NCBI GenBank assembly: GCA_965659675.1
Contig: CBFHWY010000074.1
Span: 1 to 12,884, forward strand
DNA from: CBFHWY01 sp965659675
Lineage (GTDB): Bacteria > Bacteroidota > Bacteroidia > Flavobacteriales_G > Salibacteraceae
Reading direction: 5' to 3'
Length of the DNA stretch: 12,884 nt
Both the position numbers and the translations under genes were made by a program. This document shows, piece after piece, positions 1-6,313 of the stretch. A model generated the notes under the pieces. That model saw nothing but the letters and a program-made list of their open reading frames with translations. It made no database searches and had not been told where the DNA came from. How positions within the stretch are numbered: the stretch's first letter is position 1; the number at the start of each line of letters is the position of its first letter.

Positions 1-2
1 AT

Positions 3-1325
3 GCTAGCATAAAGTTGAAGCCCAAAGCAGATACTACGCTTGTTTTTAGACAACAAAGTCTAAGCATGGCTTCACTTTCCCTCTCACTTTTTTATCATTT
101 TGAAATTCCTTTGAGTCCAGGGTCCAATAGAACCATTCGATTTGATGAGCCTGAGATCTCTTTTGAAGGAGACTTCCAAAAAATCGATTCTTTTTCAAAA
201 CAAAGACAAGATAGCCTCAAATATTTTTATGCCTACTATCGAAGTTTAAGGACAAGTAAGAAGCTATCCTTCAAGGAGTATTTGATCACAGTTGATTCCC
301 TGTATCAAAAAGAACTTAGTTATTTAAACTCTTACAGGAATCAAATACCGTCGTGGTATTATGATCTACAAAAGACCTCCTCATATTGCTTTGCTACGGC
401 CATTAAGATTGACTATGCGGCCGTCAGGCGTTTTGTGCATCAGGATGAGTATTATCCAAATAGGTCTGATTTCAATTTCGTAGATAGCGTTGAGCTAAAC
501 CTTCCCTATTCCATAAATACCACATATTATCAATGGCTAGTGACTAATCTCTTCAGTTATCGTGAACAGAGAACGCTTGGCCTGGACACATCGAATAATG
601 AAAGTGGGAAAGAGAAATATCAAGATCAGATAGAAGAGATCCTCGCGAAACGTCCGCAACTAACAGGCCCTGAGGCTGAAGATATCCTTGAGTCGGGTCG
701 CACACTGAGAAAATTAGAATTAATTGAAAAAGACCTGGGTGCAAAAGAGTTTGAATATTTTGCGGCTGAATATCTTCTACGCAGGATAAAGTCAACCAAA
801 TACCCTGTAGCGATGCGCATGTATCGCATGTTCAAGGCATCACATCCGTATAACAAGTTCCTTCCCCTTTTGGAGCAAGCTGTTGAAGCCAAATATCTAC
901 TAAGAAAAGCTAGTAAGGCACCATACATGATCGCTTACGACTCAGGCTCTGAGAAGAAGACATGGAAGAACTTTGAAGGAAAGGTCGTGCTCCTCAATTT
1001 CTGGTCAATGTCATGCCTCCCTTGCATACGCGAGATCCCGAAAGAAAATGCCCTTGTCAAACGATTTGAAGGCAAGAACTTTGAGATCGTGAAGATCAAC
1101 ATCGATGGAGACCCAGAGCGTTGGCAGTCTTTCTCTACTGATCGTCGTATCGATGCCATAAATCTTGTCGCTAAAGATCGTTGGCCCTGGTTGTATCGAG
1201 AGAATTACCAGATCTATGGATATCCAAAATATGTGCTAGTAGGAAAAGATCAACTGATCATCAATGAAAACCCACCCCGTCCGGGTAGCTCTTCTCTGGA
1301 GAATATGATCAGAAAGCATCTTTAA
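3..1325 (+). CDS. TlpA-like thioredoxin-fold protein, 5' end outside window
   Basis: The C-terminal third is a thioredoxin-like domain of the TlpA/ResA type. The segment GKVVLLNFWSMSCLPC carries a CLPC redox motif (residues 334 and 337 counted from a TTG codon at 15), and GYPKYVLVG near the end supplies the cis-proline loop. The roughly 300 residues before it look like a beta-rich N-terminal segment followed by charged helices, as in many Bacteroidota TlpA-family proteins, which are normally exported and act on periplasmic cysteines. No signal peptide is visible. The frame is open to the left edge and the TTG at 15 is an unconvincing start, so the true start and signal sequence probably lie upstream. 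The substrate is unknown. About 100 bp separate it from the next gene and I see no clear terminator there. The fold call is firm; the specific role is not. Confidence 0.8.
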   Translation, partial: ASIKLKPKADTTLVFRQQSLSMASLSLSLFYHFEIPLSPGSNRTIRFDEPEISFEGDFQKIDSFSKQRQDSLKYFYAYYRSLRTSKKLSFKEYLITVDSLYQKELSYLNSYRNQIPSWYYDLQKTSSYCFATAIKIDYAAVRRFVHQDEYYPNRSDFNFVDSVELNLPYSINTTYYQWLVTNLFSYREQRTLGLDTSNNESGKEKYQDQIEEILAKRPQLTGPEAEDILESGRTLRKLELIEKDLGAKEFEYFAAEYLLRRIKSTKYPVAMRMYRMFKASHPYNKFLPLLEQAVEAKYLLRKASKAPYMIAYDSGSEKKTWKNFEGKVVLLNFWSMSCLPCIREIPKENALVKRFEGKNFEIVKINIDGDPERWQSFSTDRRIDAINLVAKDRWPWLYRENYQIYGYPKYVLVGKDQLIINENPPRPGSSSLENMIRKHL

Positions 1326-1428
1326 ACATCTTCCAGCATTGCTATTACTTCTCTAGATTCATTTTTTTACGATTTGGAATGCTTTTTTATCCGAATTTTG
1401 CACCCAGTTTTAAGTAATTAATCAAAGG

Positions 1429-2838
1429 GTGAAAAACTCCTATTTTGACCTCATTGAGAGAAGTTATTACTTCCCTCAAGAAGGTTTTGACCTGCGAAAC
1501 AACTCTCTCACCTTTCACGGTGTTTCGCTTCGGCATTTGATCCAAAAGCACGGCACTCCATTTCGTTTCATTTATCTGCCGAAGATCGGTGACCAGATTA
1601 AGAAAGCGAGAAACCTCTTTAACCGTGCGATTCGAAAACACAACTACTCTGGTGAGTATAAATACTGTTATTGTACTAAATGTAATCACTTTTACCACGT
1701 TGTTAATGAGGCTCTTAAACACAAAGTGAATATAGAGACATCTTCTGCTTTCGATATTGATCTGATCCGCGACCTTCATAAAAAAGGAAAGATCGATAAA
1801 GAGCAGATCTTAGTACATAATGGATATAAGACAGACAACTACCTTCAAAAGATCATTGACCTGCAAGATGAAGGGTTTGAGAACTCTATCATTGTTCTCG
1901 ACAGTGTAAGTGAATTGGATCGGCTTCTTGCGGTTAACGATTCTCGAAAATTCAAGATTGGTTTGCGAATGGCCATCAACGAAGAGGCGCAATCGGCTTA
2001 TTACACTTCCCGTTTAGGAATCCCTTCAAAAGAGATCAAAGCCTATTTTGATGAAAAGATCAAAGGAAATGAACGAGTTGAATTGTCTATGCTACACTTC
2101 TTCGTCGATTCAGGCATTAAAGACAGTCCATATTATTGGGAAGAGTTCCAAAAAGCCCTTGAGCTTTACGTTTCACTTAAAAAGGTATGTCCGGAGCTTA
2201 ATGCCTTCAATCTGGGTGGTGGCTTCCCTATCCGAAATCAACTCGGCTTTGAGTACGATTACGAGTATATGATCAATGAGATCGTTGTTGCACTGAAGGA
2301 CATCTGTAGACTGGAAAATATTGAAGAGCCTGACATATTCACTGAGTTCGGTAAATATACCGTTGGAGAGGCGGGAGCCATCATTTTTGAAGTACTGGAA
2401 CAAAAGCAACAAAATGATACAGAAACATGGTATATCATCAATAACAGCTTGATGAATACCATCCCTGATGCCTGGTCACTTCAGGAGAAGTTCATCTTAT
2501 TACCTATAAACAAGTGGAACAACTCTTACAAACGTGTTAATATTGGGGGGATCAGCTGTGACCATTCCGATTATTACAACTCAGAAGACTTCAATCAGGA
2601 AGTCCTACTCCCCTCCTATCCAAAATATGACCGGGAGCCGCTTTATGTGGGATTCTTTCACACTGGAGCATATCAGGATTCTGTGAGTGGTTACGGTGGT
2701 ATCAAACACTGTTTGATCCCAGCGCCGAAGCACGTGATCATCGATCGCGACGATGAAGGTAATATCATCGATACCGTTTACCGGGAAGAGCAATCCGTTG
2801 GGGAAATGCTAAATATTCTGGGGTTCCATGGCCAATAA
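1429..2838 (+). CDS. speA: Biosynthetic arginine decarboxylase (PLP-dependent, fold III)
   Basis: Predicted to decarboxylate arginine to agmatine in the cytoplasm, the first step of putrescine synthesis. The 469-residue protein has the alanine-racemase-like PLP barrel followed by a C-terminal beta domain. K84 in CYCTKCNHF fits the Schiff-base lysine, the glycine-rich stretch NLGGGFP fits the PLP-phosphate loop, and C377 in ISCDHSDYYN fits the conserved cysteine that completes the active site of the partner subunit in fold-III decarboxylases. The start is GTG at 1429: an in-frame stop lies at 1411 and there is no ATG between them, while MKNSYFDLIE resembles the N-terminus I recall for flavobacterial homologues. 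The last 11 bp overlap the agmatinase gene, which supports arginine rather than ornithine or diaminopimelate as substrate. Assignment to this family is strong; substrate choice rests largely on the neighbours. Confidence 0.88.
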   Translation: MKNSYFDLIERSYYFPQEGFDLRNNSLTFHGVSLRHLIQKHGTPFRFIYLPKIGDQIKKARNLFNRAIRKHNYSGEYKYCYCTKCNHFYHVVNEALKHKVNIETSSAFDIDLIRDLHKKGKIDKEQILVHNGYKTDNYLQKIIDLQDEGFENSIIVLDSVSELDRLLAVNDSRKFKIGLRMAINEEAQSAYYTSRLGIPSKEIKAYFDEKIKGNERVELSMLHFFVDSGIKDSPYYWEEFQKALELYVSLKKVCPELNAFNLGGGFPIRNQLGFEYDYEYMINEIVVALKDICRLENIEEPDIFTEFGKYTVGEAGAIIFEVLEQKQQNDTETWYIINNSLMNTIPDAWSLQEKFILLPINKWNNSYKRVNIGGISCDHSDYYNSEDFNQEVLLPSYPKYDREPLYVGFFHTGAYQDSVSGYGGIKHCLIPAPKHVIIDRDDEGNIIDTVYREEQSVGEMLNILGFHGQ

Positions 2839-3682
2839 AAGAAATTTTGCAGGGATAGAAGACCAATATTCAGGTCTTGATACCGCAGCGGTGCTTTTGC
2901 AGTCCATTCCATACGATGGAACAAGTACCTGGGGCAAAGGAGCAGATAAGGGATTTGATGCTTTTTTGGACGCTGCAGAGAATATGGAGCTCTACGACAT
3001 TGAATGCAATGCGGAGGTATATAAAAAAGGGATCCATATTCTTGAAGACATCAGTGAAAGATCGAGTCCTGAATCCATGTATGAAGCTGTTTATCGATCT
3101 GCCTCTGAGATACTAAAACTTGATAGATTTCCAACCTGGTTTGGCGGTGAACATTCAATTAGTATCGGGATCATCGATGCTTTTATGGACAAGTATGAGG
3201 ACCTGAGTGTACTTCAGATCGATGCTCACGCCGATCTAAGACCCAATTATATGGGCACTGAATTTAACCATGCCTGTGCACTTTATCGAGCGAGTAAAAG
3301 AGCTAACCTGGTTCAGGTGGGGATAAGGAGCATGGACCTGTCGGAGAATGAGTATATGAATAGGGAAAAAGTCTTTTTCGCCGAGGAAATCCACGGCCAA
3401 AACGACTGGATGGATGAGTCGATCGCACTTTTAGGTGATCAGGTTTATCTGACCATCGACCTGGATGCTTTTGACCCTTCGATCATGCCCTCGACGGGTA
3501 CCCCCGAACCCGGCGGACTCGATTGGTATACCACTATTAGGTACCTAAAGAAAGTCTTTCAGAAAAAGAATGTCTTGGGCTTCGATCTGGTTGAACTTGC
3601 ACCCATTGAAGGACTCCATGGACCAAATTTCCTGGCAGCCAAACTCTATTACAAATTGCTTAGCTATAAATTTCATGTCTGA
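2828..3682 (+). CDS. speB: Agmatinase (ureohydrolase family)
   Basis: Predicted to hydrolyse agmatine to putrescine and urea, using a binuclear manganese centre. The expected ureohydrolase metal ligands are all present: H109 in GGEHS, D132, H134 and D136 in DAHADLR, and D211 and D213 in IDLDAFDPS. TGTPEPGG, which contains the glutamate that contacts the guanidinium group in arginases, follows. At 284 residues it is of normal agmatinase length. The ATG at 2828 lies inside the end of speA (11-bp overlap), and the gene's own end overlaps the next start by 8 bp, so the three genes are very probably cotranscribed and translationally coupled. Arginase and formimidoylglutamase share the fold, but the arginine decarboxylase immediately upstream makes agmatine the natural substrate. 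Confidence 0.88.
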   Translation: MANKRNFAGIEDQYSGLDTAAVLLQSIPYDGTSTWGKGADKGFDAFLDAAENMELYDIECNAEVYKKGIHILEDISERSSPESMYEAVYRSASEILKLDRFPTWFGGEHSISIGIIDAFMDKYEDLSVLQIDAHADLRPNYMGTEFNHACALYRASKRANLVQVGIRSMDLSENEYMNREKVFFAEEIHGQNDWMDESIALLGDQVYLTIDLDAFDPSIMPSTGTPEPGGLDWYTTIRYLKKVFQKKNVLGFDLVELAPIEGLHGPNFLAAKLYYKLLSYKFHV

Positions 3683-4652
3683 AAAAGGAAAGATCAGTGC
3701 CTTTATTGAAGAGCACTTCAAACATTTTAATGCAGCGAGTCTAATTGATGCAGCAAAGGCCTATGAAGCACAATTAAATGCCGGAAATAAAATGATGATC
3801 ACACTTGCCGGAGCAATGAGTACGGCTGAGCTAGGTAAATCTTTGGCAGAGATGATAAGGCATGACAAAGTTCATATCATTTCCTGCACTGGTGCCAACC
3901 TTGAAGAGGATATCATGAATTTAGTGGCCCATTCTCACTACAAAAGAGTTCCACATTATCGGGATCTATGTCCACAGGAAGAGTGGGATCTATTGGAGAA
4001 CGGATTAAACCGCGTTACAGACACCTGTATTCCAGAAGATGAAGCATTCAGACGCCTTCAAAAGCACATCTTCAAAATATGGAGAGATGCTGAAGACTCT
4101 GGCGAGCGCTTGTTTCCTCATGAATTTATGTACAGGATGCTCAAGTCTGGAGTACTTGAACAATACTACGAGATCGACCCCAAAGACTCCTGGATGCTGG
4201 CTGCAGCAGAGAAGAATCTACCAATGCTCGTTCCAGGTTGGGAAGACTCTACTATGGGAAACATTTTTGCCTCCTACTGCATAAAGGGCGAACTCCAGGC
4301 AGCTACCATGAAGTCAGGTATTGAGTATATGTGCTTCCTGGCAGATTGGTACAGCAACAATACTGAGGAAAATGGCCTGGGCTTCTTTCAGGTTGGTGGT
4401 GGTATCGCTGGCGACTTCCCTATTTGCGTCGTTCCTATGCTTTATCAGGACCTGGAAAGAACGGAAACACCGTTCTGGTCCTACTTCTGTCAGGTATCAG
4501 ATTCCACCACGAGTTATGGCTCGTATTCAGGTGCGGTACCAAACGAAAAGATCACCTGGGGAAAACTCGATATCAATACACCAAAGTTCATTGTAGAGTC
4601 GGATGCAACCATTGTCGTTCCGTTGATCTTTGCCTACCTTTTAGATTGGTAG
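3675..4652 (+). CDS. Deoxyhypusine synthase-like protein, probable homospermidine synthase
   Basis: A 325-residue member of the deoxyhypusine synthase family, NAD-dependent enzymes that transfer an aminobutyl group. The C-terminal segment NEKITWGKLDI matches the active-site region of eukaryotic deoxyhypusine synthase, and K297 aligns with the lysine that carries the aminobutyl group as an imine (human K329). The motif SDATIVVPL follows as in the family. Bacteria lack eIF5A, so a protein acceptor is unlikely. Encoded directly after speA and speB, the enzyme plausibly uses putrescine as acceptor, giving homospermidine. Flavobacteriaceae are commonly described as having sym-homospermidine as the main polyamine, which fits. 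The reading frame is open further upstream, but the ATG at 3675 (MSEKGKISAF) is preferred because codons before it are only the out-of-frame end of speB. Family certain, reaction inferred. Confidence 0.8.
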   Translation: MSEKGKISAFIEEHFKHFNAASLIDAAKAYEAQLNAGNKMMITLAGAMSTAELGKSLAEMIRHDKVHIISCTGANLEEDIMNLVAHSHYKRVPHYRDLCPQEEWDLLENGLNRVTDTCIPEDEAFRRLQKHIFKIWRDAEDSGERLFPHEFMYRMLKSGVLEQYYEIDPKDSWMLAAAEKNLPMLVPGWEDSTMGNIFASYCIKGELQAATMKSGIEYMCFLADWYSNNTEENGLGFFQVGGGIAGDFPICVVPMLYQDLERTETPFWSYFCQVSDSTTSYGSYSGAVPNEKITWGKLDINTPKFIVESDATIVVPLIFAYLLDW

Positions 4653-4706
4653 AAAACGCAGAAATATCAAGCTAATTATAGGCTGAAACTGTATCCAGAA
4701 TACTGT

Positions 4707-4738
4707 TCAAAAACAGCTTTTGATCATTTTTTTTCAAT
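4707..4738 (+). terminator. Possible intrinsic terminator after the polyamine operon
   Basis: A short inverted repeat (TCAAAA, 5-nt loop, TTTTGA at 4707-4723) is followed by a run of eight T within a T-rich stretch that continues to about 4750. The stem is only 6 bp and AT-rich, so it is weak. Its position, about 55 bp after the last operon stop and before the rhodopsin gene, is right for a terminator. Confidence 0.4.
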
Positions 4739-4871
4739 TTTTTTTTGAAATCTTCAATTTTCTCGAAAATCCTTGTTATCAGTAATTCATAGAAGCTATC
4801 AATATGATTAACCGTTATCATTAAGTACTCACATTTTGTTTAATAATACACGAACATTCTTAAACAAGACA

Positions 4872-5651
4872 ATGTTAACTACTCATAATCTAAACGTTTC
4901 AATTATGAATTTCTTAGAAATTATCCAAATACCGAAAGACGATGCAGTGGCATTTACTTTCTTCACCGGCTACATGGCTATGTTGGCCGCTTCTGTTTTT
5001 TTCTTCTTCGAGCGAGGTCGAGTTGATGGAAAATGGAAATTATCTCTACTCGTATCAGGGTTGATCACGGGTATCGCAGCAGTACATTATTACTACATGC
5101 GTGATTATTACATGGCAACTGGGGAAAACCCAACAGCCTTGCGTTATATTGATTGGACGCTAACTGTTCCTTTGATGTGCGTGGAGTTTTACCTACTAAC
5201 CAAAGCAGCTGGAGCCAAAATGGGTCTACTGTGGAAACTGATCTTAGCTTCTGTATGGATGCTAGTAACAGGTTACATAGGTGAGGCTTTCAACTCTGCA
5301 GAAGGAGACACAGGACACTCAGTATTTTGGGGTGTAGCTTCTACATTAGGTTACATTTATATCCTATACACTGCGTGGTTTGGTGAAGTAGCCAAATTGG
5401 CTAAAAACAGCAACAATCCAACAGTGGAGCAAGGTGTGCGAATTTTAGCATGGTTTGTCCTTGTAGGTTGGGCGATCTATCCAATTGGTTACATGTGTAT
5501 GCCAGGTGGATGGTTAAATGTTGCTTTCGGATGGGGTTCTGAAAACGTAGACCTATTCTATAACATCGCCGATGCGATCAACAAGATCGGATTTGGTTTG
5601 GTAGTTTACAGCATTGCTGTGAATAGCAAGTCTGAAACGGCCGCAGCTTAA
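4872..5651 (+). CDS. Proteorhodopsin, green-tuned DTE proton pump
   Basis: A seven-helix retinal protein predicted to pump protons out across the inner membrane in light. With the ATG at 4872, key residues run three behind those of the well-studied green proteorhodopsin (GPR). They are H72 (GPR H75), D94 as Schiff-base counterion/acceptor (D97), T98 (T101), M102 at the spectral-tuning site (L105) and E105 as proton donor (E108). K238 in DAINKIGFG is the retinal lysine. D-T-E marks a proton pump rather than the NDQ sodium or NTQ chloride types; Met or Leu at the tuning site means green absorption. In helix 5, G154 aligns with the GPR F152 / xanthorhodopsin G156 position, leaving room for a carotenoid. 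A second ATG at 4905 would give a protein shorter by 11 residues. No beta-carotene dioxygenase gene (retinal supply) is in the window. Confidence 0.95.
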   Translation: MLTTHNLNVSIMNFLEIIQIPKDDAVAFTFFTGYMAMLAASVFFFFERGRVDGKWKLSLLVSGLITGIAAVHYYYMRDYYMATGENPTALRYIDWTLTVPLMCVEFYLLTKAAGAKMGLLWKLILASVWMLVTGYIGEAFNSAEGDTGHSVFWGVASTLGYIYILYTAWFGEVAKLAKNSNNPTVEQGVRILAWFVLVGWAIYPIGYMCMPGGWLNVAFGWGSENVDLFYNIADAINKIGFGLVVYSIAVNSKSETAAA

Positions 5652-5676
5652 GGCTAAGCCAATCAACAAAAAATTT

Positions 5677-5719
5677 AAAGTGGTAGTGGAACTTTGTTCG
5701 CTGCCACTTTTTTGTTTTT
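5677..5719 (+). terminator. Intrinsic terminator of the proteorhodopsin gene
   Basis: A long hairpin begins 25 bp after the stop codon. The left arm (5677-5692) pairs with the right arm (5696-5710) across a 3-nt TTT loop, with G-U wobbles and one bulged base. A T-rich tract, TTTTTTGTTTTT, follows. This is a classic rho-independent terminator, and it makes the rhodopsin gene look like a single-gene transcription unit. Confidence 0.85.
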
Positions 5720-5721
5720 AG

Positions 5722-5770
5722 GGGTTAGGATCTAGAGGTCAGAGGTCAGGGGTCAGGGGTCAGAGGCAAG
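5722..5770 (+). repeat. Heptanucleotide tandem array, family A
   Basis: Seven consecutive 7-bp units in unbroken register, consensus RGGTCAG, including AGGTCAG twice and GGGTCAG twice. The outer units are more diverged (GGGTTAG, GATCTAG, AGGCAAG). The array starts at the end of the rhodopsin terminator T-tract. The same family recurs at 8596 and, on the other strand, at 8952. Confidence 0.8.
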
Positions 5771-5847
5771 CATTTATCATTTTACATTTTGCGGTTTTGC
5801 GGTTCTGGCAGCCCACCTACGGCGGGTAAACTTGTAGCTTGCGGCTT
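5767..5847 (+). repeat. Long direct repeat, copy 1
   Basis: An 81-bp stretch is repeated as 74 bp at 6201-6274. The copies differ by a 7-bp length difference (an extra TTACATT-like heptad near the left end) and one substitution. The shared core contains TTTGCGGTTTTGCGGTTC and CCCACCTACGGCGGG. The latter is an imperfect inverted repeat. The two copies bracket 353 bp of gene-free DNA. Confidence 0.85.
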
Positions 5848-5865
5848 ACATCTTCCGTCTTTTGC
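5831..5865 (+). repeat. Heptanucleotide tandem array, family B (first)
   Basis: Five 7-bp units in strict register begin with CTTGTAG and CTTGCGG and continue with diverged units that keep the leading CTT (CTTACAT, CTTCCGT, CTTTTGC). The consensus is CTTGYRK. It overlaps the end of direct-repeat copy 1. The same family is found at 6258 and 8772. Confidence 0.65.
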
Positions 5866-5886
5866 CCCTTTCCTCCTTTCATTTTT

Positions 5887-6051
5887 GTCTTGATACAAAA
5901 ACGAAACAAAAAAATCAAGACTGCTGGTTTCTCCCTTGAAATCCTGGCATTCCTTCGCTATCGAACTCAAACTCGTGCCGCGTCTGCGGCACTCAAACAC
6001 CAAGTTCGATGTCCGCTCTGTTCATGCTGGATTTCTACGGGTCGAATCCAG
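5887..6051. repeat. Cluster of perfect inverted repeats in the gene-free stretch
   Basis: Four perfect inverted repeats lie within 165 bp. GTCTTGAT (5887-5894) pairs with ATCAAGAC (5914-5921). ATCGAACT (5960-5967) pairs with AGTTCGAT (6003-6010), enclosing a second stem, GTGCCGC (5975-5981) with GCGGCAC (5986-5992). CTGGATT (6027-6033) pairs with AATCCAG (6045-6051). An isolated 10-bp palindrome GTATGCATAC follows at 6086-6095. Similar sequences (a CTTGAT...ATCAAG stem around an A-rich loop, then a stretch resembling TCGCTATCGAACTC) are, from memory, dispersed in other Bacteroidota genomes, so this is probably a copy of an interspersed repeat. An open frame runs through it (5839-6264) but does not look like a real protein. 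Confidence 0.6.
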
Positions 6052-6165
6052 AGGTCGCTTAATTGCTGTCGCCTGATTATTGATGGTATGCATACTCCGA
6101 CTGGCAATATATTCCCTACCGTCAGGCCACCTTTACCCTTCGACATGCTTCGGCGTACTTCGACG

Positions 6166-6204
6166 GGCTCAGCACAAGGGCTCAGCACAAGAGCTCAGTG
6201 CAAG
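6166..6204 (+). repeat. 13-bp tandem repeat, three copies
   Basis: GGCTCAGCACAAG occurs twice head to tail, then a third time as AGCTCAGTGCAAG with two changes. The last unit runs directly into direct-repeat copy 2. Just upstream, CTTCGACATG and CTTCGACGGG are degenerate copies of the CTTCGACnnGCTCAG type of dispersed repeat. Confidence 0.8.
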
Positions 6205-6274
6205 CATTTATCATTTTGCGGTTTTGCGGTTCTGGCAGCCCACCTACGGCGGGTATACTTGTAGCTTGCGGCTT
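6201..6274 (+). repeat. Long direct repeat, copy 2
   Basis: The 74-bp partner of 5767-5847, with one substitution and a 7-bp deletion relative to copy 1. It ends 39 bp upstream of the prfC start codon, and its right end lies within the family-B heptads that precede that gene. Confidence 0.85.
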
Positions 6275-6292
6275 GTAGCTTGCAGCTTATAG
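6258..6292 (+). repeat. Heptanucleotide tandem array, family B (second)
   Basis: Five 7-bp units in register: CTTGTAG twice, with CTTGCGG, CTTGCAG and CTTATAG. The first units belong to direct-repeat copy 2. A TTG within the fourth unit is placed correctly to act as the -33 element of the promoter proposed for prfC. Confidence 0.75.
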
Positions 6293-6309
6293 CTATTATA
6301 GTAATTTCG
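6280..6309 (+). promoter_or_regulatory. Candidate prfC promoter, Bacteroidota type
   Basis: TTG at 6280-6282, 19 bp of spacer, then TAATTTCG at 6302-6309. This resembles the Bacteroidota TTG / TAnnTTTG promoter with one mismatch in the -7 box. The -7 box ends 4 bp before the ATG, so the transcript would start at or very near the start codon (leaderless or nearly so). The -33 TTG is supplied by the heptad array. This is pattern matching only. Confidence 0.4.
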
Positions 6310-6313
6310 CGCC

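Noticed and set aside
2048..2272. Alternative-frame open frames inside speA, speB, the deoxyhypusine-synthase-like gene and prfC
   Set aside because: Each lies wholly within a strongly supported gene and has no recognisable domain of its own.
5839..6264. A 141-codon open frame in the gene-free gap
   Set aside because: It runs through direct repeats, heptads and hairpins, has skewed composition, and shows no domain-like pattern. It reads as translated repeat DNA.
5722..6292. CRISPR array
   Set aside because: Units are contiguous heptads or two long copies; there is no regular repeat-spacer alternation and no cas gene.
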